Shown here: piece by piece, positions 40,845 to 50,814 of the stretch
Numbering within the stretch: the first letter of the stretch is position 1
Layout of the letters: each line of letters starts with the position of its first letter
Origin: Rhodanobacter sp. 7MK24
Lineage (GTDB): Bacteria > Pseudomonadota > Gammaproteobacteria > Xanthomonadales > Rhodanobacteraceae
Direction: 5' to 3'
DNA: 64,000 nucleotides
Assembly: GCF_014842995.1 (NCBI RefSeq)
Contig: NZ_JACYXL010000003.1
Location: 310,001-374,000, forward strand
Position numbers and translations under genes: made by a program
The notes under the pieces: model-generated
The model's input: only the letters and a program-made list of their open reading frames with translations
What the model was told of the DNA's origin: nothing
Databases searched by the model: none

Positions 40845-41480
40845 ATGCGCGACCGCCCCGCTCTCGTCCGCACCGCATTTGCGGTCAACCGTGACGCAGA
40901 CGGCCCGGTCGAGAGCATTGCGGGCGCGCGCCATGCCTGGTGCTTTCGCCCGCATTTCCACGCCGGCGACGAAATCGTGCACGTACTTGCCGGCCGCGCA
41001 AGACTGCGCCTGCCCGAAGGCTGCCGCGAGGTAGCTGCCGGCGACACGCTGGTGGTGCCAGCCGGCGTGATTCATCGCTTCGAGCCGCTTGATCGACATG
41101 GCTGGGCGTTCGTTTCGCGCTTCGCGTCCCCGTCGCATACAAGTGCCCACGAAACCGTAACGCTGTCTGCACGGGCTACCACGCTGCTTGCACAACGGCC
41201 AACGTTGCGCACCGATGTCGCCACCATCGCACAGGGCTGTACCGTGTCCGAAGGCCACCTGTCACGCACATTCCGCCGCGAGACCGGTAGCAGCCTGCAC
41301 AATTTCCACGTAGTGCTCGCCCTGCAGCAAGCCAAGGCACTATTGCGCCGGCAGGCTCCCGTAGCGGAGGCCGCCTTGGCAGCCGGCTTCTATGACCAGG
41401 CGCACCTCAACCGCGAATTCGTCCGCACCTATGGCATGACGCCGGCTGCCTTTCGTGGTGGTTGGGCTGCTGCCGCATAA
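40845..41480 (+). CDS. AraC-family transcriptional regulator with cupin sensor
   Basis: A 211-residue regulator. The N-terminal cupin has HFHAGDEIVHVLAGRARL and VPAGVIHRFEP. The C-terminal AraC DNA-binding domain has CTVSEGHLSRTFRRETGSS and the signature AALAAGFYDQAHLNREFVRTYGMTPAAF (read in parts). It is short for the family (about 270) but both helix-turn-helix units seem present. The target is unknown. It lies 10 nt after the thioesterase gene. Confidence 0.88.
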   Translation: MRDRPALVRTAFAVNRDADGPVESIAGARHAWCFRPHFHAGDEIVHVLAGRARLRLPEGCREVAAGDTLVVPAGVIHRFEPLDRHGWAFVSRFASPSHTSAHETVTLSARATTLLAQRPTLRTDVATIAQGCTVSEGHLSRTFRRETGSSLHNFHVVLALQQAKALLRRQAPVAEAALAAGFYDQAHLNREFVRTYGMTPAAFRGGWAAAA

Positions 41481-41486
41481 GACCGC

Positions 41487-41972
41487 TCAGCCAAGCTCCA
41501 GCGCCATGTATAGCGTGCCCGGCAACGGGTTGTCGTAGTAAGGGGGCACCGGAAGGAACCCCAGTGCTGCATACAGATGTCGCGCGGTATCCATGGTTGC
41601 CAGCGTATCCAGCACCACGCGTGCATGACCCAGCTCCCGCGCGCGCGTGATGGCCGCTTCCGCCAGACGGCGCCCCAGCGCTTGCCCGCGCGCAGCGGGG
41701 CGCAGATAGAGACGCTTGATCTCTCCGGCACCCGGCATGACTGCCGGTCGCAGCGCCACGCAACCCAGCGGCAGGCCCGCGATGCCGCGAGCGATCAGGA
41801 TGTCGCCCAGCGGCGGCGCGTACTTGCCGGGCAGTTCCGCCAGCTCCGCCGTGAAACCCTGGAAGGAGAGATCGATGCCGAGGCTGTCCGCGTATTCCGC
41901 GAACAGCTCGCGTACCACGTCGCCGTCTTCGGGAAAACGGGCCGACGCAATGCCGATTTCCGATGTCGTCAT
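41487..41972 (-). CDS. GNAT N-acetyltransferase
   Basis: A 161-residue GNAT. The acetyl-CoA loop is IKRLYLRPAARGQALGRRLA (about 93-112); DTARHLYAALGFLPVPPYY follows. The substrate is unknown. ATG at 41972 is preferred because GGAGG stands 9 nt upstream; an ATG at 41999 lies inside a long hairpin. That hairpin would sequester the ribosome-binding site. The gene converges with the AraC gene. Confidence 0.88.
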   Translation of the reverse strand: MTTSEIGIASARFPEDGDVVRELFAEYADSLGIDLSFQGFTAELAELPGKYAPPLGDILIARGIAGLPLGCVALRPAVMPGAGEIKRLYLRPAARGQALGRRLAEAAITRARELGHARVVLDTLATMDTARHLYAALGFLPVPPYYDNPLPGTLYMALELG

Positions 41973-41980
41973 GTTGAACC

Positions 41981-42019
41981 GCCTCCGGCAGACTGTCATT
42001 GCGACAGTCTGCCGGAGGC
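41981..42019 (-). promoter_or_regulatory. 17-bp perfect hairpin over the GNAT ribosome-binding site
   Basis: gcctccggcagactgtc (41981-41997), 5-nt loop, exact complement (42003-42019). On the minus-strand RNA the GGAGG of the GNAT gene is in the 3' arm. It lies 47 nt after the hexosaminidase stop, so it may be both the end of that transcript and a translational switch. No T-run follows. Confidence 0.6.
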
Positions 42020-42066
42020 CTTCGTTGCGCGCTTGGACCGTTCTGACCCGGAGCGCCCCGCTCGAA

Positions 42067-44313
42067 TTACTTCACCAGTATCTCGTCCGCGAATAGCCAG
42101 GTATTCGCCGCTCCATTCGGAAAGGCCGCCGGCAATGTGGTGTAGCGGCCTGCCACGACGCGCACATACCGCGTCCCCAACGGTTTGGTCGGTTTGAACA
42201 CGATGTGGAATACGTGGGGACTCGAGTCCAGCACGTCAGCTTTGGGTTGCTCCGTATCGACCGCGGTCCAGTGCTTCCCGTCCGCGGAAACCTGGAAGCT
42301 CACCAGTTGCGGCGGCAGGATGCGCGAACCCGTGTCCTGCAGGAAATCCACCGCAATCGCATGAACCACCGAAGGCTTCTGCAGGTCGATGGCAGCATCC
42401 ACGTCGGCGTCATTCCAACCCGACCATTGACCGTTGTGGAAATCGTCACCGCCCAGCACGCCATCGGTCAACGCAGCAGCAGGCGCATACTTCGTCGAAG
42501 GTGGCTGGACGAGGCTCAGCGGCGTGCCAGTGGCCAGGTTGTCCACCAGCGTGAAACGGGCCGGGTTGTCGTAGCGCAGGCCCTTGCGGAACGGCACCAC
42601 CTGCAGCGTGCCCGCATGGTGCAGGGTCACCGAGTCGGTGAACGAAGGCGAGCTGGCCGTAGGCACGCTGCCGTCCAGCGTGTAGTGGTTCACCAGGTCA
42701 TCAAAACCGCGTTGCGCGTGCAGTTCCCAGCCGCCCTGCGCGTCCGCCGCGATCGAGTACTTCGCCACGACACGATCTTCCGGGCCGTAGGCCACGTGCC
42801 ACGCATCCAGTCGCGGGTACTGCGCCTGCAGGCGCTGCTGGAAATCCGCCCAGGCCGCATCGTCGTGCGCATTGCCGCGCCACAGGTTCTCGGCGAAGGC
42901 CAGCACGCGCGGATACATTTTGGACTCGGCGTTGTCCGGGTTCGCACGCTCGCTCCACAACGGGGCCTCGCCGCCCAGCAGCTGCGAGCGGTGCGCCGCG
43001 AACACGGCGGCGTCCGTCTTTGCATCGTCCGGGCTGCTGTCGTTGGCGATGTCGGTGCGGAAAACGTCCTTCACCGTCAGCGAATCCAGCGCCTGGTCGA
43101 TGTAGAACGGCCCGGCGACCACCACATGGTTGCCATTCGCCAAGGCCTTGGCCTGTTCGTCCGCACCGCGCCAGGCTTCGATGATGGCCTGCGTGTCGGC
43201 GCCGCCTTCGAGGATCTCGTCCCAGCCGACCAGGGTCTTGCCCTTGCCTTCGAGGTAACGCTGGATGCGCTTGATGAAGTAGCTCTGCAGACCGTCCTCA
43301 TCTTTCAATCCCAGCTTGTGCATCAGCGCCTGGCAGGACGCGCACTCGTGCCAGGCGACCTTCGGCGTCTCGTCGCCGCCGATGTGCACGTACTGCGACG
43401 GAAACAGCGGCAGCACTTCGTCCAGCACGTTCTCGAGGAAGGTGAAGGTGCCTTCGTCGCCCACGCAGTCGATGTTCTTGTGCACGCCCCAGGCAGTGGT
43501 CACGGCCACCTGTTTCTTGCTGCAGGACAATTCGGGATAGGCCGCGATCGCCGCCACGCTGTGCCCCGGCATTTCGATCTCGGGGATCACGGTGATGTTG
43601 AGCCGGCGCGCGTAATCCACCACTTCGCGGATCTGCGCCTGCGTGTAGAAGCCGCCGTAGCGCGAACCGTCCGCCTCGGTACGCCATGCACCGACACTGG
43701 TGAGCTTCGGATAGCGCTTGATCTCGATGCGCCAGCCCTGGTCGTCGGTGAGGTGCCAGTGGAAGGTGTTGATCTTGTAGTAGCTGAGCAGGTCTAGCTG
43801 CTTCTCGACGAAGCTCGCCGGATAGAAATGCCGGCCGACGTCCAGCATCACGCCGCGCCACGGGTAGGCTGGCGCGTCCTCGATGTCCACGACGGGCACC
43901 GCCACCTTCGTCGATTTCTGCACCGGCAGCAGCTGGCGCAGCGTCTGTACGCCCCAGAACAGGCCTTTCTCGGCGGAAGCGCTGATCGTGATGCCGGATG
44001 GCGTCACCGCGAGGCGATAGGCTTCCTCGCCTTTCACGGCCGGGTCGAGTTTCAGGGCGATGCCGTGCGCGGCATCACCTTCCTGTACTGCAATGCCGGT
44101 CTGCGCGCGGATCGCATCGCGCAGGAAGGCAGCAATTTCGCGGCCGCGCGCATCGTCGGGCGCCGATACGCGTGCATGCGCATCCAACTGGTAACTGCCC
44201 TGCCCGACCTGCATATGCTGCGGCTCGGGAATGATCGAAATGCCTGACGCCATGCCCAAGGCCGGCATTAGCGTGGACAGGCCCAGCAGGCATCGCGCAA
44301 GCAACTTCGACAT
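42067..44313 (-). CDS. secreted GH20 beta-N-acetylhexosaminidase
   Basis: A 748-residue exported enzyme removing terminal GlcNAc/GalNAc from glycans or chitooligosaccharides. The signal peptide is residues 1-22, then a GH20b N-domain (SIIPEPQHMQVGQGSYQL) and the GH20 barrel from about 150. Landmarks are PWRGVMLDVGRHFYP, FHWHLTDDQGWRIEI and the catalytic pair in YVHIGGDETPK (D-E). The C-terminal about 140 residues resemble an F5/8 type C (CBM32-like) carbohydrate-binding domain. It is divergent from the fucose operon and probably feeds it. Confidence 0.95.
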   Translation of the reverse strand: MSKLLARCLLGLSTLMPALGMASGISIIPEPQHMQVGQGSYQLDAHARVSAPDDARGREIAAFLRDAIRAQTGIAVQEGDAAHGIALKLDPAVKGEEAYRLAVTPSGITISASAEKGLFWGVQTLRQLLPVQKSTKVAVPVVDIEDAPAYPWRGVMLDVGRHFYPASFVEKQLDLLSYYKINTFHWHLTDDQGWRIEIKRYPKLTSVGAWRTEADGSRYGGFYTQAQIREVVDYARRLNITVIPEIEMPGHSVAAIAAYPELSCSKKQVAVTTAWGVHKNIDCVGDEGTFTFLENVLDEVLPLFPSQYVHIGGDETPKVAWHECASCQALMHKLGLKDEDGLQSYFIKRIQRYLEGKGKTLVGWDEILEGGADTQAIIEAWRGADEQAKALANGNHVVVAGPFYIDQALDSLTVKDVFRTDIANDSSPDDAKTDAAVFAAHRSQLLGGEAPLWSERANPDNAESKMYPRVLAFAENLWRGNAHDDAAWADFQQRLQAQYPRLDAWHVAYGPEDRVVAKYSIAADAQGGWELHAQRGFDDLVNHYTLDGSVPTASSPSFTDSVTLHHAGTLQVVPFRKGLRYDNPARFTLVDNLATGTPLSLVQPPSTKYAPAAALTDGVLGGDDFHNGQWSGWNDADVDAAIDLQKPSVVHAIAVDFLQDTGSRILPPQLVSFQVSADGKHWTAVDTEQPKADVLDSSPHVFHIVFKPTKPLGTRYVRVVAGRYTTLPAAFPNGAANTWLFADEILVK

Positions 44314-44435
44314 CAGTGCTACCCCTCAGTTGGTTCGGGTTGCCTGGAGTCCGTGGCGGCAACATCCATAATCACTTGTAAATCATCGTTTCATATGTGC
44401 ACACTAGCATGCAAGGCACAAGGCGGTTTGAATCC
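44314..44435. promoter_or_regulatory. divergent control region of hexosaminidase and fucose operon
   Basis: The 122 nt between the two divergent starts include an AT-rich stretch (44367-44396). On the minus strand it reads as a direct repeat TGATT-6 nt-TGATT (ATGATTTACAAGTGATTA). Clear promoters cannot be picked by eye. A shared operator for the neighbouring IclR regulator is possible but not shown. Confidence 0.4.
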
Positions 44436-45473
44436 ATGACGCACGCCAATACGGCCCCCGACTCGACACACTCCGCAAAAATGCGGAAGCCCGTAGCGCG
44501 CCAGTTGCCGCGACTGTCCTTCGGTGGCGCACCCATCGGCAACCTGTATGCGGGCGTGGAAGAGCGCGACGCGCTCGATGCGGTACGCCACGCCTTGCAT
44601 CTCGGCGTGCGCCATTTCGATACGGCCCCCTATTACGGCTACGGCCTCAGCGAATCGCGACTCGGGACTGCGCTGGCCGGCGTTCCGCGCGGCGACTACA
44701 GCCTGTCCACGAAAGTGGGCCGACTCTTGCTGGACGCCGACGGCAGTGCTCCGGCAGCGGATGATGGCTTCGCCGTGCAGGGCCACCGCGCCGTGTTCGA
44801 CTATAGCCGCGACGGCATCCTGCGCTCGGTCGAATCCAGTCTGCGCCGGCTGGGCACCGATCATGTCGAGATCCTTTTGCTGCACGACATCGGCGCACTC
44901 ACCCACGGCGCCAATCACGCAAGCATCCTGCGGCAAGCGCTGGACGAAGCCCTGCCGGCCATGGCCGAACTGTGCAGCCAGGGGGTGTGCGGTGCGATCG
45001 GCCTCGGCGTCAACGAGCAGGACGTGTGCCTGCAGGTGCTGCCGGAATTTCCTCTCGACGTCATCATGCTGGCGGGCCGCTACACCTTGTTCGAACAACG
45101 CGACAGCGCGCAATTGATGGCGCTGGCCATGCAACAGGATGTCGCGATCATGGCGGCCGGTCCGTACAACTCAGGATTGCTCGGTGCCGACGACGCACCC
45201 GGCGATACGTATAACTACGCAGCTGCCGACCAGGCGACGCGCGCCCGCGCGCAACGCTTCTACGACGTCTGCGGCCAGTTCGGTGCCAGCGTCGGTGCCG
45301 CCGCGCTGCAATTCCCGCTGGGCCACCCCGCCGTCGCCACCGTGGTGTGCGGCTTGCGTTCCATGACGGAAGTGGACAGTGCCGTGCGGCGCTTGCAGAC
45401 CGCCCTGCCGCCAACACTGTGGGACCAGCTGCGCCAGGCTGGCGTGCTCGACGCCAACGCGCGCACACCATGA
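44436..45473 (+). CDS. aldo/keto reductase, probable L-fucose dehydrogenase
   Basis: A 345-residue AKR of the D-threo-aldose/L-fucose 1-dehydrogenase group, oxidising L-fucose to L-fuconolactone with NAD(P). The catalytic tetrad is visible: D and Y in FDTAPYYGYGLSESRLG, K in LSTKVGR, H in ILLLHDIGAL. Substrate is inferred from the operon, whose next genes complete the oxidative L-fucose route. ATG at 44436 has AAGGCGG 9 nt upstream; other in-frame starts lack this. ATGA overlap with the next gene. Confidence 0.88.
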   Translation: MTHANTAPDSTHSAKMRKPVARQLPRLSFGGAPIGNLYAGVEERDALDAVRHALHLGVRHFDTAPYYGYGLSESRLGTALAGVPRGDYSLSTKVGRLLLDADGSAPAADDGFAVQGHRAVFDYSRDGILRSVESSLRRLGTDHVEILLLHDIGALTHGANHASILRQALDEALPAMAELCSQGVCGAIGLGVNEQDVCLQVLPEFPLDVIMLAGRYTLFEQRDSAQLMALAMQQDVAIMAAGPYNSGLLGADDAPGDTYNYAAADQATRARAQRFYDVCGQFGASVGAAALQFPLGHPAVATVVCGLRSMTEVDSAVRRLQTALPPTLWDQLRQAGVLDANARTP

Positions 45474-46345
45474 ACCTGATCGACGCCCACCAGCATTACT
45501 GGCGTGTGGATCGCGGCGATTACGCGTGGCTGCACGGCGCACCCACCTCGCTGCAACGCGATTTCCTTCCCTCTGATCTGCAAGCACAGCGCATCACCGC
45601 CAAGGTGACCGGCAGCGTGCTGGTGCAGGCTGCGGCAACCGAGGCGGAAACGCGCTACCTGTTTGAATTGGCCCGCGCCGACCCCAGCATCCTCGGCGTG
45701 GTGGGTTGGGTGGATTTCGAGGCGCCAGACGCGCCGTCGCACATCAATGCGCTGCTGCGCGACGGCGGCGGCCTGCTGCTCGGGCTGCGACCGATGGCGC
45801 AGGACCATCCCGATCCGAACTGGCTGGCGCATCCCACACTCGATGCGGCGTTCGACCGCATGCAGGAACAGGGCCTTGCTTTCGATGCCCTGGTAAAGCC
45901 GACACAACTGCCGGCGCTGCAAAAACGCCTGCAACGCGAACACGAACTGCGGGTGGTGCTGGACCATGCCGGCAAGCCCGATATCGCTCACGGCCATTTC
46001 GACGACTGGGCCGCGCACATCCGCGAACTCGCCGCGCTGCCCAACGTCCACTGCAAGTTTTCCGGCCTGCTGACCGAGCTTGCGCCCGGCATGCCGGGCG
46101 ACGCACTCGATCCCTACGTCGACCACCTGTTCGCCTGCTTCGGTGCGGACCGGCTGATCTGGGGCAGCGACTGGCCGGTGCTCACGCTGCGCGACAACTA
46201 CGCGCACTGGCTGGAACTCGCCCGCACGCTGGCGCAGCAACGCGCGCCGCACGCACTCGACGACATCTTCGGTCGCAACGCCCTGGCGTTCTATCGGCCG
46301 CAACGCGCACGCGCATCCACCGCCTCCGCAGGAGCTATCCCGTGA
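45470..46345 (+). CDS. amidohydrolase-2, probable L-fucono-1,5-lactonase
   Basis: A 291-residue TIM-barrel hydrolase of COG3618 type: LIDAHQHYWRVDRGDYAWL (residues 3-21, HxH) and LIWGSDWPVLTLRDNY near 225-240. Members hydrolyse sugar lactones; in this operon the expected reaction is L-fuconolactone to L-fuconate. ATGA overlap with the dehydrogenase. Confidence 0.88.
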   Translation: MNLIDAHQHYWRVDRGDYAWLHGAPTSLQRDFLPSDLQAQRITAKVTGSVLVQAAATEAETRYLFELARADPSILGVVGWVDFEAPDAPSHINALLRDGGGLLLGLRPMAQDHPDPNWLAHPTLDAAFDRMQEQGLAFDALVKPTQLPALQKRLQREHELRVVLDHAGKPDIAHGHFDDWAAHIRELAALPNVHCKFSGLLTELAPGMPGDALDPYVDHLFACFGADRLIWGSDWPVLTLRDNYAHWLELARTLAQQRAPHALDDIFGRNALAFYRPQRARASTASAGAIP

Positions 46346-46382
46346 ATACCGCCGCCATGAATACCCAACCGAGGCCACGCGC

Positions 46383-47129
46383 ATGAGCGCCCGGCTGCAA
46401 GGCAAGCACGCCCTGGTCACCGCGGCCGGTGCCGGCATCGGCCGTGCTACCGCACTCGCCTTCGCGCGCGAGGGTGCGCAGGTGCTGGCCACCGACATCG
46501 ACGCCGCTGCGCTGGCCAGCCTCGCGCAGGAACACTCGGCCATCCGCACCCAGACGCTGGACGTCACCAGCAACGCCGCCATCCGCACGCTGGTCGAAGC
46601 CAACGCGCCGTTCGACGTGCTGTTCAACTGCGCCGGCTTCGTGCACGCAGGCACCATCCTCGACACCGACGACGACGCCTGGCAGCGCTCGTTCCGCATC
46701 AACGTGGACAGCATGTACTGGCTGTGCCGCGCGGTGTTGCCGGCGATGCTGGAGCGCGGCCATGGCAGCATCATCAACATGTCCTCGGTGGCATCCAGCA
46801 TCAAGGGCGTGCCCAACCGCTTCGCCTACAGCACGACCAAGGCCGCGGTGATCGGCCTCACCCGCTCCATCGCCGCCGACTACGTGGCACGCGGCGTGCG
46901 CTGCAACGCGATCTGTCCCGGCACGGTGAAGACGCCGTCGCTGGCCGACCGTGTGCGCGCGCTGGGTGGCGACGAACAGGCAGTGTGGAAGAGCTTCACC
47001 GACCGCCAGCCGATGGGCCGCCTTGGCACGCCGGAGGAGATCGCCGCCCTCGCGCTGTATCTCGCCTCCGACGAATCCTCTTTCACCACCGGCACCACCC
47101 ACGTCGTGGACGGCGGCTGGTCCAACTGA
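46383..47129 (+). CDS. SDR oxidoreductase, probable 2-keto-3-deoxy-L-fuconate dehydrogenase
   Basis: A 248-residue short-chain dehydrogenase: NAD-binding TAAGAGIGRATAL (13-25), NCAGFVHAG (81-89), catalytic Ser in NMSSVASS and YSTTK (about 148-152). It oxidises 2-keto-3-deoxy-L-fuconate at C4 to the 2,4-diketo acid in the Xanthomonas pathway. It is 37 nt after the lactonase. Confidence 0.9.
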   Translation: MSARLQGKHALVTAAGAGIGRATALAFAREGAQVLATDIDAAALASLAQEHSAIRTQTLDVTSNAAIRTLVEANAPFDVLFNCAGFVHAGTILDTDDDAWQRSFRINVDSMYWLCRAVLPAMLERGHGSIINMSSVASSIKGVPNRFAYSTTKAAVIGLTRSIAADYVARGVRCNAICPGTVKTPSLADRVRALGGDEQAVWKSFTDRQPMGRLGTPEEIAALALYLASDESSFTTGTTHVVDGGWSN

Positions 47130-47145
47130 ACACGGACACATCATC

Positions 47146-48006
47146 ATGAAACTCGTTCGCTACGGCGCACCCGGTCAGGAGCGCCCCGGCCTGATCGACA
47201 CGCAGGGCAAGCTGCGCGACCTCTCCGCCCACGTCAGTGACATCGACGCCGCTACGCTGGTGCGCGCCGGTCGTGTGCGGCTGGCAGCCATCGATCCGGC
47301 CACGCTGCCGGAAGTCGCCGGCAGGCCGCGCCACGGCGCACCGGTGGCGCACGTGGGCAAGATGATCTGCGTGGGCCTGAACTACACCGACCACGCCGCC
47401 GAGACCGGCGCGACGCCGCCGGAGCAACCCATCCTGTTCATGAAGGCCACCAGCGCCATCATGGGTCCGAACGATGACGTCATCATCCCGAAGGATTCGG
47501 TCAAGACCGACTGGGAGGTCGAGCTCGGCGTGGTGATCGGCGACACCGCGCGCCACGTGAGCGTGGCCGATGCGCTGGACCACGTCGCCGGCTATGTGCT
47601 GGTGAACGACCTTTCCGAACGCGAGTTCCAGCTCGAGCATGGCGGCCAGTGGGTGAAGGGCAAGAGCTGCGACACCTTCGGCCCGATCGGCCCGTGGCTG
47701 CTCACCGCCGACGAAGTGGCCGACCCGCAGGACCTGGCGATGTGGCTGGAGGTCAACGGCCATCGCTACCAGAACGGCAACACGCGCAACATGATCTTCG
47801 GCGTGGCCGAGCTGGTGAGCTACATCAGCCGCTACATGACCCTGCAGCCGGGCGACGTCATCAGCACCGGCACGCCGGCGGGCGTAGGCCTGGGCTTCAA
47901 GCCGCCTGTGTACCTGCGTGCCGGCGACGTGATCGAGCTCGGCATCGACGGGCTGGGCACGCAGCGCCAGCGCACCGTGGCCTACAGCGACGCGGCGCAA
48001 TCATGA
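47146..48006 (+). CDS. FAH-family 2,4-diketo-3-deoxy-L-fuconate hydrolase
   Basis: A 286-residue fumarylacetoacetate-hydrolase-family enzyme: [15 protein letters not shown], metal ligands in [12 protein letters not shown] (ExE) and D in [12 protein letters not shown], then [12 protein letters not shown]. It should cleave the diketo acid to lactate and pyruvate, the final step. ATG at 47146; the longer frame upstream is inside the SDR gene. ATGA overlap with the dehydratase. Confidence 0.9.
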   Translation: MKLVRYGAPGQERPGLIDTQGKLRDLSAHVSDIDAATLVRAGRVRLAAIDPATLPEVAGRPRHGAPVAHVGKMICVGLNYTDHAAETGATPPEQPILFMKATSAIMGPNDDVIIPKDSVKTDWEVELGVVIGDTARHVSVADALDHVAGYVLVNDLSEREFQLEHGGQWVKGKSCDTFGPIGPWLLTADEVADPQDLAMWLEVNGHRYQNGNTRNMIFGVAELVSYISRYMTLQPGDVISTGTPAGVGLGFKPPVYLRAGDVIELGIDGLGTQRQRTVAYSDAAQS

Positions 48007-49337
48007 GCAGCGCCATCGACATCACGCCTGCCAACATCGGTGCCACGCGCATCGTGGCGCTCGACACGCTGGACGTGCGTTTCCCCACTTCGCGTGAGCT
48101 GGACGGCTCGGACGCGATGAACCCCGATCCGGACTACTCGGCCGCCTGCGTCACGCTGCGCACCGACCGGCCTGACATAGTGGGCCACGGCTTCGTGTTC
48201 ACCATCGGCCGCGGAAACGACGTGCAGACCGCCGCGCTGGCCGCGCTGGCCGAGCACGTCGCCGGCCTCTCCGTCGACGCCATCGTCAACGACCTCGGCG
48301 GCTTCGCCAAGCGCTTGGTCGGCGATTCGCAGCTGCGCTGGCTCGGCCCCGAGAAGGGCGTGATGCACATGGCGATCGGCGCGGTGATCAACGCCGCCTG
48401 GGATCTCGCTGCGCGCCTCGCCGGCAAGCCGCTGTGGCGCTACATCGCCGAGCTGTCGCCGGAGGAAATCGTCGCTGCCATCGATTTCCGCTATCTCAGC
48501 GACGCGCTCACGCCCGACGAGGCGCTGGCCATCCTGCGCGCGGCGGTGCCGCATCGGCAGCAGCGCATCGAACAGCTGCTGGCCGAAGGCTACCCCGCCT
48601 ACACCACCTCGCCCGGGTGGCTGGGCTACAGCGACGAGAAGATGCAGCGGCTGGCGCACGAAGCGGTCGCCGACGGTTTCCGCACGATCAAGCTCAAGGT
48701 GGGCCTCGACGCAGCGGACGACGTGCGCCGCTGCCGCCTCGCGCGTGAGGCCGTCGGTCCCGACATCGGCATCGCCATCGACGCCAACCAGCGCTGGGAC
48801 GTGCCCGACGCCATCGCGTGGCTGAAGCAGCTCATCGCCTTCGACATCGCGTGGATCGAGGAGCCGACCAGCCCCGACGACATCCTCGGCCACGCGGCGA
48901 TCCGCCGCGCGGTCGCGCCGATGCCGGTCTCCACCGGCGAGCACACCCACAACCGCGTGATGTTCAAGCAGCTGTTCCAGGCCGGCGCGGTGGATCTGGT
49001 GCAGATCGACGCGGCCCGCGTGGCCGGCGTCAACGAGAACCTGGCGATCCTGCTGCTGGCCGCCAAGTTCGGCGTGCGCGTGTTCCCGCACGCCGGCGGC
49101 GTGGGCCTGTGCGAACTGGTGCAGCACCTGGCGATGGCCGACTTCGTGGCGATCACCGGCAAGAAGGAAGACCGCGCCATCGAGTTCGTCGACCACCTGC
49201 ACGAGCACTTCATTGATCCGGTGGTGATACGCGAAGGCCGTTACATCGCGCCCACGGCACCGGGTTTTTCTGCGGAGATGAAGGAAAGCTCGCTGCGCGA
49301 CTATGCCTTCCCGCAAGGCGTGGTGTGGCAATCCTGA
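48003..49337 (+). CDS. L-fuconate dehydratase
   Basis: A 444-residue mandelate-racemase-group enolase. The base pair TIKLKVG (KxK, about 219-225), metal ligands in [20 protein letters not shown] and STGEHTHNR, and the catalytic His in [13 protein letters not shown] all match the Xanthomonas campestris fuconate dehydratase. It converts L-fuconate to 2-keto-3-deoxy-L-fuconate. In substrate order it acts before the SDR and FAH enzymes encoded upstream. Confidence 0.95.
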   Translation: MSSAIDITPANIGATRIVALDTLDVRFPTSRELDGSDAMNPDPDYSAACVTLRTDRPDIVGHGFVFTIGRGNDVQTAALAALAEHVAGLSVDAIVNDLGGFAKRLVGDSQLRWLGPEKGVMHMAIGAVINAAWDLAARLAGKPLWRYIAELSPEEIVAAIDFRYLSDALTPDEALAILRAAVPHRQQRIEQLLAEGYPAYTTSPGWLGYSDEKMQRLAHEAVADGFRTIKLKVGLDAADDVRRCRLAREAVGPDIGIAIDANQRWDVPDAIAWLKQLIAFDIAWIEEPTSPDDILGHAAIRRAVAPMPVSTGEHTHNRVMFKQLFQAGAVDLVQIDAARVAGVNENLAILLLAAKFGVRVFPHAGGVGLCELVQHLAMADFVAITGKKEDRAIEFVDHLHEHFIDPVVIREGRYIAPTAPGFSAEMKESSLRDYAFPQGVVWQS

Positions 49338-49351
49338 CAAACCGGAGTCGC

Positions 49352-50767
49352 ATGATGAACATGCCGTATCGCCTCGTGAAATCCGCCCTCGCCTGCGCCC
49401 TCGCCTCCACGTGCGCCATGGCGCACGCCGCGACGCCGGCAAACGCCGGCACGCATCCGGTCGCCGCGATCCAGGACACCGAAACGCCGGCGCAGCGCGA
49501 CGCACGCATGGCCTGGTGGCGCGCGGCACGCTACGGCATGTTCATCCACTGGGGCGTGTATTCGGTGCCCGCAGGCGTGTGGCAGGGCAAGCCGGTGGAC
49601 GGCGCGGGCGAATGGATCATGCACGACGCGCGCATCCCGGTGGCCGAGTACAAACAGTTGCCCGCGCGCTTCGATCCGATGCAGTTCGACGCGCATACCT
49701 GGGTTTCGCTGGCCAAGGCCGCGGGCATGAAGTACATCGTGATCACGGCCAAGCACCACGACGGCTTCGCGATGTTCGACTCCAAGGCGAACGCGTTCAA
49801 CATCGTCGACGCCACGCCGTTCAAGCACGACCCGCTGCGCGCACTGGCCGACGAGGCGAAGCGGCAGGGCATCAAGTTCGGGGTCTACTACTCGCAGGAC
49901 CAGGACTGGACCGCGCCGGGCGGCGCCGCGATCGGCGGCCACTGGGACAAGGCGCAGGACGGCGACTTCGCCACCTACCTGCAGACCAAGGCGATCCCGC
50001 AGATCAAGGAACTGCTGGTGAAGTACCACCCGGCGGTGCTGTGGTTCGATACACCCACCCGCGAGATGACGCCGCAGCTAGCCTCAGAGATCGTGAAGCT
50101 GCTCGACCGGTATCCGCAGCTGATCTGGAACAATCGGCTGGGCGGCGGCTACGCAGGCGACACCGAGACGCCCGAGCAGCACATCCCGCCGCAAGGCTTT
50201 CCCGGCAAGGACTGGGAAACCTGCATGACGATCAACGACACCTGGGGCTACAAGTCCGCCGACACCGATTTCAAGTCGACCACCGTGCTGCTGCGCAACC
50301 TGGTCGACATCGCCAGCAAGGGCGGCAATTACCTGCTCAACGTCGGACCCGACGCGCACGGCGTGATTCCCGCGGCCGAAGCCGAACGCCTGCAGGCCAT
50401 CGGCCAGTGGCTCAAGATCAACGGCGAATCGATCTACGGCACGCACCCCACGCCATTCGCCGATCCGCATGGCAGCTACTCGACCACGCAGAAGGATTCC
50501 GACGGCAAACCTGCATGGGTGCCCACCTGGGACTGGCGTGCCACCAGCCGGCCCGGCAAGGTCTACATCCACCTGCTCGAATGGCCCGGAAGCTCGTTCC
50601 ACGTCGCCGACGCGAACATTCACGCCACCGGCGCCTACCTGCTGGCCGATCCGCGGCACACCCCGCTCAAGTTCACCCAGCACGGCACGCAGCTTGATGT
50701 GCAGTTGCCCGCCAAGCCACTCGATCCGATCGATACCGTGCTGGTTGTCACCACCAACCCTCGCTGA
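49352..50767 (+). CDS. secreted GH29 alpha-L-fucosidase
   Basis: A 471-residue exported glycosidase: signal peptide in residues 1-35 (LVKSALACALASTCAMAHA), then the GH29 barrel (RYGMFIHWGVYSVPAGVW, AKHHDGFAMFDS, YYSQDQDW). The predicted nucleophile Asp is in AVLWFDTPTREM. A C-terminal beta domain follows. It releases L-fucose from glycans outside the cytoplasm. ATG at 49352 has GGAG 8 nt upstream. It is the last gene of the fucose operon. Confidence 0.95.
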   Translation: MMNMPYRLVKSALACALASTCAMAHAATPANAGTHPVAAIQDTETPAQRDARMAWWRAARYGMFIHWGVYSVPAGVWQGKPVDGAGEWIMHDARIPVAEYKQLPARFDPMQFDAHTWVSLAKAAGMKYIVITAKHHDGFAMFDSKANAFNIVDATPFKHDPLRALADEAKRQGIKFGVYYSQDQDWTAPGGAAIGGHWDKAQDGDFATYLQTKAIPQIKELLVKYHPAVLWFDTPTREMTPQLASEIVKLLDRYPQLIWNNRLGGGYAGDTETPEQHIPPQGFPGKDWETCMTINDTWGYKSADTDFKSTTVLLRNLVDIASKGGNYLLNVGPDAHGVIPAAEAERLQAIGQWLKINGESIYGTHPTPFADPHGSYSTTQKDSDGKPAWVPTWDWRATSRPGKVYIHLLEWPGSSFHVADANIHATGAYLLADPRHTPLKFTQHGTQLDVQLPAKPLDPIDTVLVVTTNPR

Positions 50768-50814
50768 GAACGCACTCAAAACCCTGGTACATCCCGCGCT
50801 GGAAACGAGTCCCC

